64,000 nt of DNA from Neoceratodus forsteri (lineage: Eukaryota; Chordata; Ceratodontiformes; Ceratodontidae). This document shows, one piece after another, positions 41,854 to 53,226 of this stretch. The first letter of the stretch is position 1, and every line of letters starts with the position of its first letter. The translations under genes were made by a program, and so were the position numbers. Location of the stretch: the NCBI GenBank assembly GCA_016271365.2, contig CM057459.1, positions 817,281,001 to 817,345,000 on the forward strand, in the 5' to 3' direction. Under the pieces are notes generated by a model that was not told the origin of the DNA, ran no database searches, and saw nothing but the letters and a program-made list of their open reading frames with translations.

Positions 41854-43197
41854 TCAGTTTGTAATTGTTCTGGTGGATGGCTTAGAATAGTTGAAGGACC
41901 AGGTACATCTGACTGGAGAGTGGCCAATCAGGCAATCAGGGAGAACAGTAGTGTTGTGGATGAGGGCAGGCCAATTGGATAGAACCCAGTCAAGAAGTGT
42001 GCTGGTCCCAGTTTTGTAGTTGATGCGGGTTGGAGTTTCAACCATTTGTGAGAAATAGATGGCTGTTAAGGCATCTTTGATTGAGATGGAAGTAGAGGAG
42101 AGCCAGCTGATGTTGAAACCTCCCAGCATCACAATTTCAGTATTAAGACTCAGGGTGCTCACATAGTCCATCAGGTCCCCGGTACCAGTGCCAGTGAGTT
42201 TGGGTGGGATGTATACATATAGTATGGTGAGAGCCCTGCTATGTGACCCCAGAAGGAGTTTTATGGTCAGGACCTGCAGGTTATCACTACTACTGGGAGA
42301 GGGGAGGATGTGCCTCTGAAGGGAATCCCTGACATACAGGACACAGCCTCCACTTCTTTTTGAGAGACAGTCCTGTCTGAATGATGTGTAACCTGGTAAA
42401 AGGATAGTGGAGTCTGGTACTTTGGGAGATAGCCAAGACTCCACCACTGAGAGAACGTCTGGACTGTGTTGGGTAACCCATGCTTTCAGGTTGTCCAATT
42501 TGGGGAGCAGGCTGCATATGTTAATTGAGGCAAGAGTAAGTCCAGCTGGTGTGGTCATTTGATTCACCTGTTGTGGTGGTGGGCCAGGGTTGGGATGCAC
42601 ATTGCCTGATAGTAGGAGTAGGAACATGAGCAGGTGAGCAAGATGGCACAGTAGGAGTTTTAGATTCCTTCCACGTTTCCTTCTCCTAGATGCTTGCTCT
42701 TTCACAGTGTTGAATTGTGTCACCATCCCAGGCAAGTGTGACAGCATGTATGGACCATTAAGTTGGTATTCTCATGACCAGTGCATAGAGCGCCCATGAG
42801 AGGTGTGCTTAGAGACTCCCATTCCATGGGATGTGATGGTTCCATAAGCATTTAGCACTGCTAGTTGGGAGATCCATTGTGTTGGTTGAGGGCACAGTCT
42901 GCTGGGTGGATCTACAAGTGATATTATAGTGAGCAGGACAAGGCTCACAGAAATCCCATCGGACTTGAGGGGCATTGTGGTGATCACAGAGTTCTTGTCA
43001 CCGATAGTACAGGGTGAATTTAGGCTGAAAATGATAGTCCAATGAGCTGAGAAAAGTTCAGTTAAAACTGCAGCATACAGCAACCATGGAGCAGTCAATG
43101 TTTTGAAGGACCCAGGACTAGAAGTGTTAAGGGAGAGCAGTGGGAAGAGGATTGAAACCTCCGTGAGTTGTTGCCCTCTAGTGGCTTTGCAGTACAA
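41854..43197 (-). pseudogene. LINE Y ORF2 N-terminus and endonuclease
   Basis: Two open stretches (43,197-42,772 and 42,747-41,854) share one frame with a single stop between them. After a hydrophobic segment (LLMFLLLLSG) comes NVHPNPGP (42,580-42,609), then endonuclease text: LASINICSLLPKLDN, SVVESWLSPKVPDS, SGGCVLYVRDSLQ, LTILYVYIPP, IVMLGGFNISWL and LIGHSPVRCTW. The family catalytic GDFN is GGFN and SDH is IGH, so the endonuclease should be inactive. About 150 codons precede the NPGP motif in frame. Confidence 0.75.
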
Positions 43198-43591
43198 TTT
43201 GCAAATGAGAAAGGAGACACTTAAAAAAATAAAAAATTCAGCTCCTGTTTAAAGTGCTGACTTTTTGCTGAATGGATGGCCTTGGTAAATTTGTTACGGA
43301 CAGCTTTGTAGCTTTGAATGTATGAGTGGGAGCCTGTACTCTGGGCCCTATACCAATGGCTATCCCTTTCTCATATTAGTTGTAGGATGGAAGGGGTGAT
43401 CCAGGACTTGTTAGTGCCCTTCACTTTGTGTGTTTTTAATGGAACATAGATGTTACATGATGCGTTGAAAGTGTATGTGAAGTATTCAAGGGTCTCATCT
43501 ATTTCCTTAGCTTGATAGACAAGTCACCAGTTTTGGTGTCTGAGGTGGGACTTGAATAGATCTTGTTGGCCGGATTTTAGAAATTGAGAGG

Positions 43592-44581
43592 TTACGGTTC
43601 TTGGGGTATTTTGGGCATCTTATTGGACCATTTGCAAAGGATGGGGAAGTGGTCGCTTATAAAGTCGGGAAGGACAGTGGTGTCTAAGAACCTTTCTGGG
43701 TGGTTAGTATTCATCCTGTCAAGCAGGATGCTGGTGCTGGAGTTATAGTTAAAGCGGGCTGGGGATTTTATTAATTGGGTCAGGCCAATTGAGGAAATAG
43801 CGTCTTTATAGGGAGCAGCTTCAGGGGACAACAAGTTTGTATTAAAATCCCCAGTGACAAGTACTTTAGTGTCATTTCAGAGGCTAGTGAGGTAGTTAAG
43901 AGTGGATTTAAAACCCTTGGATTGGTCCTTAGGAGAAATATACACGATGACTAGTATGAGGCATTTGTCTTGTGGGCTAAATTGAATTGGCAGAATCTGG
44001 GAGTTACCAAGGGTAACAAGGCAGGGTAGTTCCTGGCCTGTGAGGGTGTTTCTGACATAAAGGATGCAACTGCCACCACGTTTTCTGACACTATCTTGCC
44101 TGAAGGAGGTTCACCCATTTAATTGGATGGCCTGGTCAGGAACTCTTTGCATCAGCCAGGTTTCAAAAATCGAGAGGCTGTCAGGCTTGTGATGGGCTAA
44201 CCATATTTGAAGAGGATCAGATTTGGCCTGGAGTCTGCAGATATTCATTCTGGCAATGGTTAGTTGATGCCTGTTATTGGGAGGACCGGGTTGTGGTCCA
44301 GGGTTTGGGTGGATGTTGCCGGAAAGCAGTAAGAGTAACCAGGCTAGGCGCATAAGGTGTTGTTTCAGGATTTGGATGATGAAATTATGTCTGATAGCAG
44401 CCTCGAATATTGCACCCCCTTTGGGCTGTTCACACTGACTATCTCCATGCTGGACTGATACCAGAATGACTCCTACACCTCCAATGAAGTGGTTGCTTTG
44501 GGAAGCGACACTGACAGCAATGGCAGTCATGCCAGTGGATTTCTCATTAATGAATGGTGTGACATACAATTTCAATGTCAT
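43592..44581 (-). pseudogene. LINE X endonuclease region with NPGP motif
   Basis: The frame from 44,581 has a non-conserved start, then a hydrophobic run (LAWLLLLLSG) followed by NIHPNPGP (44,294-44,323), a degenerate 2A-like site. Then comes apurinic endonuclease text: LTIARMNICRLQAKSD, SLSIFETWLMQRVPDQ, and later in another frame KSPARFNYNSSTSILLDRM and PDFISDHFPILCKW. The SDH catalytic motif is intact here. Stops and a frameshift near 44,110 break it. Confidence 0.65.
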
Positions 44582-44696
44582 TTATCCTACTTTGGGTGAC
44601 ATATGATCATTGCAGATAAATGGGGGAATGGGAGCGCAGCCTATTACGAGCCACTGAGTCAACCATACAGAAACAGAGTTACACCTCCTGACTGGG

Positions 44697-44714
44697 AGAG
44701 AGAGTGAAAGAGAA

Positions 44715-44753
<39 letters not shown>
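44697..44753. repeat. (GA)n microsatellite
   Basis: GAGA-rich run of about 57 bp, interrupted by A-runs, next to the 5' end of LINE X. Confidence 0.9.
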
Positions 44754-44756
<3 letters not shown>

Positions 44757-45032
44757 TGCTGAATGAAACTCATTGTTCAGCAGCCACTGAAATATGAGTG
44801 GGGATCTTGGAAAGATAAAGATAAGATTGCACTGTTTCACATGAAACTCATTCATATGTCAAGACGGAGTAAGAAGTTAGAGTTTGTCTGAATGAAAAAC
44901 CTTTTGGATGGGCTCCAATGTCTGAGAAACTGTGGAAGTAGCAGCATGGTGGGGTGTGTGGGGTACATATTACATTATTTCCTTGTGATCATCATTGTTT
45001 TAGGCAAATTAAAAATGGTGTACCATTTTGTC

Positions 45033-45093
45033 AGTGCACAACAATTGTTTTTTTTTTTTCAGTTTAATGTTTATTAAGTGCACAACAATTGTT
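45033..45093 (-). mobile_element. Minimal retroinsertion with 17-bp target duplication
   Basis: The perfect 17-bp direct repeat AGTGCACAACAATTGTT occurs at 45,033-45,049 and 45,077-45,093. Between the copies are only 27 bp. On the minus strand these read TAATAAACATTAAACTG followed by a run of A. An AATAAA signal about 10 bp before a poly(A) tail is an mRNA-like 3' end, so this looks like an extremely truncated LINE-mediated insertion. Confidence 0.7.
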
Positions 45094-45788
45094 GACAATG
45101 CATGTACTGAGCATGCATGTGAGCCCATGGGCGTGGATTATTATTTAGCTAGGTACTCCAGTGGAGCGTGGAATTAAGTTGGGGGACCTGTGGTTAATAA
45201 GGAGCATGGAAGCGGTTCCTTTATTTACTCAGTCATTGAAATGACTTGTTTTAATAAACTGAAGCGCAGTGTATAATGATTCGTTCCCTCACCCTCACAT
45301 AAAGTACCCCATTCATAACGTAGAGACTACTGAGTAAACTGATGCTGCTTGTGCTACCAGAATATGACTGCACCTCTTAAAAAGAGAAAAAAAGCATCTT
45401 GCTCTGTTGTAAAATAAAACAATTTTCACAGTGGCAGAGTGAATAGAGCTGTGATAATGTTGTTACTGTATGACATTTATCTAAAACTGACCAGCCAGAA
45501 ACTGTGATGTGTTCGGGTGGGGTGGGGGGCATTATTACTGTGATATTAGCAACAGGGTTAAACAACACAAAAATAAAACAAAACGAAACACAAAACTTCT
45601 TTTTTGTTTTAATTTTTATTTTTGACAGATTTTTACAATGCATATAGTGAGCTCACATGTATGTTCCAGTGAGGAGAAATTAATGAGACCGAGACTGTTG
45701 GCAGGTGGGCATGAGCATTGTTAAGTAAAGCAGGTTTAGTGAAAAAGCCAGGAAAGGAGCTATAATAACTGGGTCTTGTTTTTTTTCT

Positions 45789-45859
45789 AAGGAAACCTGG
45801 TTCATAATTTGCCGTTATAAAGGAGTGTTTGTAACGGTAAACACGCACCAGGTTTCCTT
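45789..45859. repeat. 71-bp nested hairpin
   Basis: AAGGAAACCTGGT (45,789-45,801) pairs perfectly with ACCAGGTTTCCTT (45,847-45,859). Inside, CCGTTA (45,812-45,817) pairs with TAACGG (45,832-45,837). Confidence 0.65.
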
Positions 45860-47040
45860 TGCATCTGCACATGTGCCAGCTGTCCAAAGTCATCATGCTG
45901 AACCCACCTGAACCCAGCACCACCAGTTGCTCTCAGCAGAAAGTAAATATTTTAAAAAGTAGACTGCGGCTGCATAAACATAAGTTTTCTAAGCCGCTGC
46001 CTACTTACATTAAAATCTTAATAAAAAGAGACCGCTTTCATGAGCTGTGGACCATGCTTCAGTCAAACAGGACCGCTGCTGAACTATGACTGACTTAGTC
46101 TTATTTTATATGATTGCTGTGGCAACAAAACATGACCCATGTGGAGTACTGTGTAAAAACTAGAATTTTACACACACCCTCGGTTCACTCTTGGGGTTTA
46201 TATAGCATCCAACACCTCGGGTGTGAGTAAACTTCTTATTACACACACCACCTCATACTTTATTCTATTTGTATCTACCAAGAGTAAATGCACTGTATTG
46301 TCCTATAACAGTTTATAGAACCCCAAAGCTGGTAACTGGTGATAAGCACATCAAGGCAAAAGGCAAACTGTTGAGGTCACAGTTGGGCATAACAAACATT
46401 AGAGAGGCAAGACATGGGTTGGGGGGGGGGTTAATGCAGCATCAGGCGTAAAATAGACTGGGACAGGAAGAGTCCTCTATATGCAAGAATCTTAATAAAC
46501 ACTGTGCTGGATATGATGGGGCAGGGAATGCAGTTATTTTTTTTTTCTTATATGGGCAGTGATTTGGCAGGAGGGGGCACTTAACACCAAGGAAAAGGAT
46601 GGCTCACAGCTAACACTGAAGCTGGCAGCATGACTTCAACTGTGGCTGCAGAGTCAAGAAATTCCTGGTGTTCTCATACAGAGAAAGTGGGTGAAGTGCT
46701 CCTCTTATTTAGCTGGACATCCAGGATTTTGGGTGCCAAGAAAACATGTTTGTGGGCAGCGTATAAAAAAACAAACAGAATATAGCTAAACGGGTCCCGT
46801 TTAGCTAAGTTCTGATGTTTGTTTCTTGAAATCCAAGCATCCTTATATATTTTCTACCTTTGTTAATTAGTGGAAAAATCAACAAGATGCTGGCTGGCAC
46901 AGTACCAAAAATGTTTTGTGCCCTGCATATTAGGTGGCGCAAAACCAAAAACCAGCATTTGTGGAATCAAATTTTTACTTTCACCACAGAACATTATCTG
47001 AAAACCCTAACTGTGTATATGCAAGTCAGAAAACAGAAAG

Positions 47041-48652
47041 GGCCCAATTTTAAAAGCCGCTGTGTCAGATTCAACTTGAGGCAAAGAAGGGGGCTGCATC
47101 CGACGCAGCTGTGGCAAATGCAAGTTGTGCTATTTTAGAAAGTTTGCCACTTGAGGCAAATGATCTGGAATAGTGCACCTTGCAGCCCTGTGCCCAAAAG
47201 AGTGGTGCATTCTGAGGCTTCAGCACAAGTCTGCCACACAGCAGCAGACAAGTGCGCACTGGTAGGCCAAGTGCCCCAAGGTGCACAAAGCTGAGAATCT
47301 GGGCAGGAAAAGGTCAGGCCCCACAAGGCTGTGACACCAGGCAGCAACCTGTATTGAAGGATTCCTTTCCAGTCAGTGGACAGAGTGGCACAGGGCATAC
47401 TCCCTTCCATGACAGGTGACTAGCAACCTGCTCCAAGCATTAATAGAGGCAGAGGCAATTGGTGGTGTAGTGCCCCCCCCCACAACCATCATGGATCCCT
47501 TAACATCCTCACTGTGTGAAACCTACGTGCCCTGGTCTCATTCCATCCCCCACCAACCCCAATCACCCTCATGAATATTGTACCAGTTGGCAGTGGTACC
47601 CCACCCCAGAGTCCCAATACCTGTCATGGTGGTATAATGGATCACTCCTCCTGGTCACCCATCTCCTGGGAAAGGAAAAAAAATCAAACAAATAAATTCA
47701 GATTATACTCCCTGGTGGTCTAGTGGACCCCCACCCCAATGGACAGTGGTCAACCACCCTACTCCTCCCTGTTCCTGACCTGCTCCTGTGACTGGCACAT
47801 CCCTCCACACACCACCATGGTCAGCTGCAGAATGCTTTATGTGTGTACTGCATAACACTATACAATACTTGCATAAAACATTCTCCAATTGGCTGCAGTG
47901 CTGTGAGTAGGGAAATGCCAGTCACAGAAGGGGATCAGGGAAGGGAGATAGAGAGGTGGTTGGCCACTGTCTGTCAGGGTGGGGGGGCCACTAGATCACC
48001 AGGGAGTATATTCAGAATTTGTTAGTTTGATTTTTCTTTCCTTTCCCAGGAGATCAGTGGTATCACCGGGGGCTATGCCACTGGGCCACTGCCGGCAGCA
48101 GTCTAGGGGGACATCATGGAGCAAGGGGGATAGCTCCCATATACCACCAGGGCAGATACTTCACAGTGGGGAAGGGAGGTGGGGCAAAATTACCAGGGAA
48201 CGTGTGTGAGCAATTGTTGGCATGCTGCTAAACCTGTCACCAGGGCACCACCCTGCTGGGTGCTATGCCCAAAGGCTGATGGACAGCTGTACTCTGACAA
48301 CCCCCTGTACTGCACACCATGCACACAGCCATACCATGTCCCAATGGCGCAACCACTTAGACCTCCTCCTGGCTGGTCTAAATGGTGTCCCCTGCTGCAT
48401 CCATAGTGGGGCTTTGAAGACACAAAAAATGAGAATGTGGCAGCACCGCCATGGTGCAAGCCCCCTTTTGATGTGGTGCACTGGGTTGTTGGATGCAACC
48501 CTGGCACAAGGGGGCTTTGGCACAGGTGTGTCTAGCAGGGACGCAGGTTGCCTTTGAAAATCCTGTTTGATGCAAGTTGTGACACAAATCACAACTTGCG
48601 CCAAACACTTTTGATGCAACTCCCTTACGTCATTCTAATTGAAAATTGGGCC
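47041..48652. mobile_element. Non-autonomous TIR element with minisatellite core
   Basis: Ends GGCCCAATTTTAAAA and, inverted, GGCCCAATTTTCAAT match at 12-13 of 15 bases. The flanks give no clean 3-bp duplication. Both subterminal parts have TTGCRCC, ATGCAACTC and CAAGTTGTG-type words. The middle (47,460-48,190) holds units of the GGTGGTCTAGTGGACCCC family in both orientations. There is no transposase. It resembles the element at 33,765-35,200 in layout. Confidence 0.5.
47586..48190. repeat. Minisatellite units in both orientations
   Basis: Units contain CCTGGTGGTCTAGTGGACCC (47,711-47,730) and, inverted, GGGGGGCCACTAGATCACC (47,982-48,000), as well as diverged ones at 47,587-47,606 and 47,624-47,650 and a TACCACCAGGG near 48,140. 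AT-rich linkers AAATCAAACAAATAAATTCAG (47,682) and its inverse near 48,016 show that two halves are inverted copies. Confidence 0.6.
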
Positions 48653-50479
48653 CCAAATTTAAAAACCTCATAACTCAGGAACCCTTTATTAGTTTTTCAC
48701 CAGACCTGTCAAAGACAATACCTTGGGACATGGACATGGAAGATGGTGGCCATGCTGGGCCTGCTGTCAAGAGCAGCAGCTTAGAGAAGCTTAGAGTTTG
48801 GTTTTAAATTATATTCTGTGCATATTTTGTGCATTGTACACGTAGTATTTTACTTTTGCGTGAGTGCATATTCTGTTTTGTTGCTGCCCAGCCAATTGTT
48901 CTGTAAGTACGCCTGTTTTCACCTAGTTACGGTGTTACATCATCTGTTTTGGAATTGGATGCCTGCATTTAGATTTCACATCGAGCAGTCATCTATGGGT
49001 TGCATATTGCAGATGACAACTTTAAGTTCCATATTTTTTGCCAGCTAATTGAAGTACTAAAGGGGATTGTGTTCTTTGCCCTCGGGATATTGCTCTGAAA
49101 TCCAGAAGTAGTGCACTATTGAGAAGATCTCCTGTATAGTTTTGTAGCGGTTGGATTAAGAGCCATGAAGCCAATCGACTGACCTAAGAAGGATCCATTA
49201 GGCCACTTGCCATTCTGTGGACTGTGCATACTAGGAGGCTTGGGGAAGGTGGATCCCGGGCCTGTGCTTTTCTCCTGGCATGACCAGGGAGTGCTGACTG
49301 AAAGGTCATTGACTTTCTGTATTTGTTCTGTGGTCTTGGAGGGTTGCCTGATGAGGTCTTGTGCACCCCCCCCCAAGTCCCAAGTGGGGGGATTGACTGG
49401 GTTCGGTGTTCCTGCTTTCTGGTTGGGTCATATCTGGTGGTTGGAACTGATATTCCTTGAAAAGACATTCCATCTCTCTGGATGTAATGTTCTTGGGGAT
49501 TTTAGTCATGGCCTCGGAGAAATAAACATCCACTAATGAAGATCTTCTGGACTTTTATGGCAGAGAGAGGGAAATAGAGCCCAGGACCTTGTGTACAGCA
49601 AGTACTGTATTTAAGAACTAAGCTGGTATAATAACATTAGTTATTACTTAAGAAGGAGGTGAGAGGGCCTCCATTTGCCTTTTTGGGCATTTTTGTCTCT
49701 GAGAAAGACAGCAGTGAGAGTGCTACACTACATAGTTGACTGTTTTCATGAAGAAGGTGGTGAGAGCTCCTCCGTTCCACTGCAACTTACTGAGAATCTG
49801 TGGTGAGCGTTTCTTTCAATAGTTGGAAACATTGGACACTGTGAAGGCATTGACAGTGCAATTCTATAAGGACAGTAATGGACTGTTAAAATCTTGTTTA
49901 CACTCTGTACTGGGTTTAAAGGTGGCACTGCTACTGATTTGATGCTGTGCTGCAACTAAGGTAGAAAATACTTTATTTGATCATATTTTGGGTTGTTATG
50001 TCTCGGGGTTTAGTTATAGGAGTATTTTAAAGGATAAGAGGATTGAGTAGTTGGGGGGTGAGTGAGTGAGTGAGCGAGTGCTTAGTTTAATTGATATTAC
50101 TGTGGGTATTTAGTGAGTGCATGGTGATTGACTGAGTAGGTGTTTGATGTTTTAAACTATAGCTGCTGGTTTAGTGTTTAGGGCAGGATGTACTGGCAGA
50201 GGGCTTCTACGGGTGGGTACTACTCTTCCACCGAGCTTCGTGCCCTCCACCCCTTCAGATGACGCCCAATGTCAGTGGAGGTTTAGGGGCATTGTCGCAC
50301 CTTGGGAAGTGAGGGGATGGCGTGGGGTGGATTCGGTGGGGGAGTGGAGAGGAGTGGACAAATTAGGGTTGTGGGGTCAAGGAGATGCCCTGGAGCAAAA
50401 CGGGACCAGAAAAGGGATCCTCCCTGCCTGTTGCCCATATCCAAGGGCTACACTTTGTGTGAGCAGATGACATGGTCAA
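48653..50479. other. Intergenic or LINE 5' region
   Basis: No domain is recognisable. The part from about 49,000 may be the 5' UTR and ORF1 region of the L2 element that follows, since its coding part starts at about 50,480 without a break, but I found no clear ORF1. GAGT repeats lie at 50,056-50,082. Confidence 0.35.
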
Positions 50480-50506
50480 CACTGACTGCTCATCCAACCC
50501 AGGCAG

Positions 50507-51174
50507 TGTTATGTAATGCCAGGTCAATTAAAAACAATATGGCAGTAATTGCTGACCTTGTTGGGTCATCCAACCTGGCATGCATCACCAAAACCTAGCT
50601 GGATGAGAACGCTGGTCTCATTCTGGAATCAGCTGTTCCAGTTGGGTACTCAGTGATACACCACCCGAGGTTGGATTGTAGAGGCAAGGGGGTAGCCATT
50701 TGTTTTAAGACAGAATTGGGCCTTTTAGATATGCCAGTTGGGGTCACTAGATCCTTCGAATGTATTGTGGGCGCAGATGTGGGCTGCAGGTTACTTCTCA
50801 TCTACCGTCAACCAGGGGGCGAGAAAGATTTTCTGCAGAAAGTTGTAGACTTCATCGTTGAGTTGGTGTTGGAGTCCCCCAGGTGGTCGGTGCTGGGGGA
50901 TCTTAATGCCTGGATTGATGATGAACTCTCGCATTTCGGTTATGACTTCCTCCAACTGATGGTTTCATTAGGATTTACACAGGTGATTACCTCTGCGACC
51001 CACATAAAAGGGCATTCACTGGGCCTGGTATTCCTACAGGAGATGGAGATCTCCTACATGGTCATGGAACCCATCTGGTGCTCCGATCATCACACCATAG
51101 GGTTCAGTTTCATGGCTTCCCCAATAGACCTGCCCCTACGGAGATGGCCTCGTACCGCCCTTTGTGGGGTTTGA
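50507..51174 (+). pseudogene. L2 endonuclease domain
   Basis: Apurinic-type endonuclease text: AVLCNARSIKNNMAVIADLV, ACITKT (family ITETWL, so the catalytic E is K), VIHHPRLDCRGKGVAICFKT, RLLLIYRQPGG, WSVLGDLNAWIDD, THIKGHSLGLVFL and WCSDHHTIGF. The GDLN and SDH motifs are intact. A TAG replaces tryptophan in the TKTWL segment at about 50,596. It ends at a stop at 51,174. Confidence 0.75.
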
Positions 51175-51825
51175 CTACTGATGGTCTTATGATGGTGCTG
51201 GATCATTTGGGGAGTTCAAATGTGAGCATGGATTCAGAGAATCTTTTGCTAGCCTATAATAAAGTGGTAGAGGGGGTTCTGGATTCCATAGCTCCTGTCC
51301 AGGTTCACCCCCTCACCCTTTGCCCTCAGTCCCTCTGGTTTGATGGGACCTTGAGGGAGTTGAGGAGAGTGGGAAGAAGACTGGAGTGTTTCTGATGAAA
51401 ATCAGGCCTGAGTGATGACAAACTTAGATTGATGTCCCACTATAAGGGCTATCAATCTGTGGTCTCCTGTAAGAAGGCAGAGTTCCTATCTAGAGAGATC
51501 GTAGCTGTGCAAAATCAACCAGCTCAGCTCTTCTGGACTGTGGACAGGCTGTGCAATCCAGCCTATCTCCAGAATTGGGGAGTTTTTTCATGGGGAAGTG
51601 TGATGAGTTTGCTCGATTTTTCACTGATAAGGATGGCATCATCAGGTCTGAGATCGGCATCGCCCATTCAAATGGATAGAGCAGAGATCGATGCAAGATT
51701 ACAAACACCCAGTCTGTCTGGTCAGACTTTGGCCAGGTGGCTATCGAGGTTGTCGTGAAGATGAGTCAGGGTTTGTGGATGACTTACTGTAGCTTGGACC
51801 CTGGTTCGACGCGCCTCCTGTTGGG

Positions 51826-52611
51826 GTGTGTGAGGTCATTGGACCAGTCCTGGCTGAGATAGTCAGGTGTTTGTTAGAGACTGGAATGTTTCTTTACACC
51901 CTGAAGGAGGTGGTGGTTCACTCTCTTTTGAAAAAACCTTCTCTCAACCATGACTGTCTCACAAACTACAGACTTGTCTCTAACCTGCCCTTTTTGGGCA
52001 AGGTTTTTGAGAAGGTAGTCATGCTGCAGCTTGAGGAGCATCTGACCACAAACAATATCTGTGATCCTCTCCAGTTCAGTTTCAGGAAGAAGCATAGTAC
52101 TGAGACCACATTGGTTCAGGTACTTAATGATCTCCTGACATAGAGAGATCGGAGGAGACATTTCATCTTCATTCTCCTTGATCTCACTGCAATATTTGAA
52201 ATCGTAGATTATGGGGTGTTGCTAGAGTGCTTGTGGCTACTCTGTGGGCTGTGTGGTACAGTCCTCAGATGGTTCCACTCTTTCCTCATGGACAGGTCAC
52301 AGACAGTGGAGTCAGTGGTGTTTTCCTCAGCCCCTCCCCTGCCTTGTGGGGTGCCGCAGGGCTGTATGCTATCTCCCATGTTGTTTGTGGTGTATATGCT
52401 GCTGTTGGGAGACATTATTAGGCAGTACAGGTTGAGTTTTCACAGCTATGCAGATGATATTCAATTGTACATGTCCTTTGTGCCCAGAAAAGATGATGCC
52501 ATCTCGGTCTTTAACAACTGCCTCTCGGAGATTCAGGACTTGATGAGTGCCAACTGGCTTGGGCTGAATCTGGATAAGACTGATGTGTTGGTTGTGGATC
52601 CAGTTCATTGA
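51826..52611 (+). pseudogene. L2 reverse transcriptase domain
   Basis: Motifs in order: LLKKPSLNHDCLTNYRLVSN, LPFLGKVFEKVVMLQLEEHL, FSFRKKHSTETTLVQVLNDL, a stop at 52,141, FIFILLDLTAIFEIVDYGVL, LCGVPQGCMLSPMLFVVYM, then the intact catalytic box SYADDIQLY (YADD at 52,447-52,458) and WLGLNLDKTDVLVVDP. This is the palm and fingers region of an L2 RT. The stop between motifs 2 and 3 and a stop at 52,609 disable it. Confidence 0.8.
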
Positions 52612-52623
52612 GGACAGGGGTTA

Positions 52624-53226
52624 TTGGCTGAGCAGCTATCCTGGCTTTGGCTAGAAGGCAGCCAGCTAGTGTCCTTGGACCTGGTGTGGAATCTGGGAAT
52701 TATGCTTGATAGTGAGCTGACACTTAAATCTCAGGTGTTGGCCGTTGTCAAGACCTCATTTTACCATCTGAGGAATATCACCCAGATAAAACACCTGGTC
52801 CCATTGGATGATCTTCCAACATTGGTCCACACCTTTGTGACCTCTCACCTTGATTACTGTAATGCCCTTTACCAAGGGCTACCAGGGGTGTACTTCCTCA
52901 ACCTACAGCTGGTGCAGAATGTGGCTGCCAGGTTGTTAATGGGCTTATTGAGCTTGCCAGATCAGACCTGTGTTCCACAATCTGCACTGGCTGCTGGTGA
53001 AGTGGAGGATCACTTTCAAGGTCGGGTTACTGACTTACAAAGCCGTACATGGACAGAGACCGTGGTACCTGCAAGATTTTCTTTGTCCCTGCCGCCCCCT
53101 TTGCCCTCTCCACTGCACCAACGAGGGATTGCTAGAGATTCCCAGGGTCCATTTGACAACTTCAGGAGACAGATAGCTTGCATTTGCAGCTCCTACCCTG
53201 TGGAATTCTCTACCTCATCAGATTAG
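52624..53226 (+). pseudogene. L2 ORF2 thumb and C-terminus
   Basis: Open for 200 codons: LVWNLGIMLDSELTLKSQVL, FYHLRNITQIKHLVPLDDLP, FVTSHLDYCNALYQGLPG, LQLVQNVAARLLMGL, then a frame change near 52,965. In the second frame (52,970-53,176) the usual FHNLHWLLVKWRITFKVGLL and TYKAVHGQRPWYLQDF appear. It is the same segment as the L2 fragment at 3,078-3,476. Confidence 0.75.

Larger units (their letters stand above)
38809..43236 (-). mobile_element. Rex1/L2-like LINE Y nested in X
   Basis: A nearly full-length related LINE inserted in X. Its 5' side starts close to 43,236 and its 3' end is an A-rich tail at about 38,812-38,830. Order on the minus strand: N-terminal region, 2A-like NPGP, endonuclease (to 41,854), linker, RT (40,558-39,960), C-terminus (39,747-39,373) and 3' UTR. 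No clear target duplication can be read because the junction is A/T-rich. Confidence 0.75.
36473..44581 (-). mobile_element. Rex1/L2-like LINE X, split by LINE Y
   Basis: LINE X reads from 44,581 (5') to 43,237, then resumes at 38,808 and ends in a poly(A) tract at about 36,473-36,486. At the break the protein passes from KAIHSAKSQHFKQEL (43,240) to KGDSRSFWENLNTL (38,800). In the related LINE Y the corresponding segments (KSKYYKEALSS and NDSKSFWDNLNVL) are adjacent, which shows where X was interrupted. All frames are broken. Confidence 0.8.
44754..47039. other. Intergenic; two small structures, no gene
   Basis: No coding similarity. Two structured spots are listed separately (45,033-45,093 and 45,789-45,859). 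A G-run lies at about 46,420 and a T-run at about 46,538. Confidence 0.45.

Noticed and set aside
42580..42609. Active 2A skipping site
   Set aside because: The D and E before NPGP that known 2A sites need are N and H in both copies; reported only as degenerate.
45377..45643. Minus-strand 88-codon frame as a host exon
   Set aside because: Low-complexity Lys/Phe-rich text from A/T runs, with no splice context or domain.
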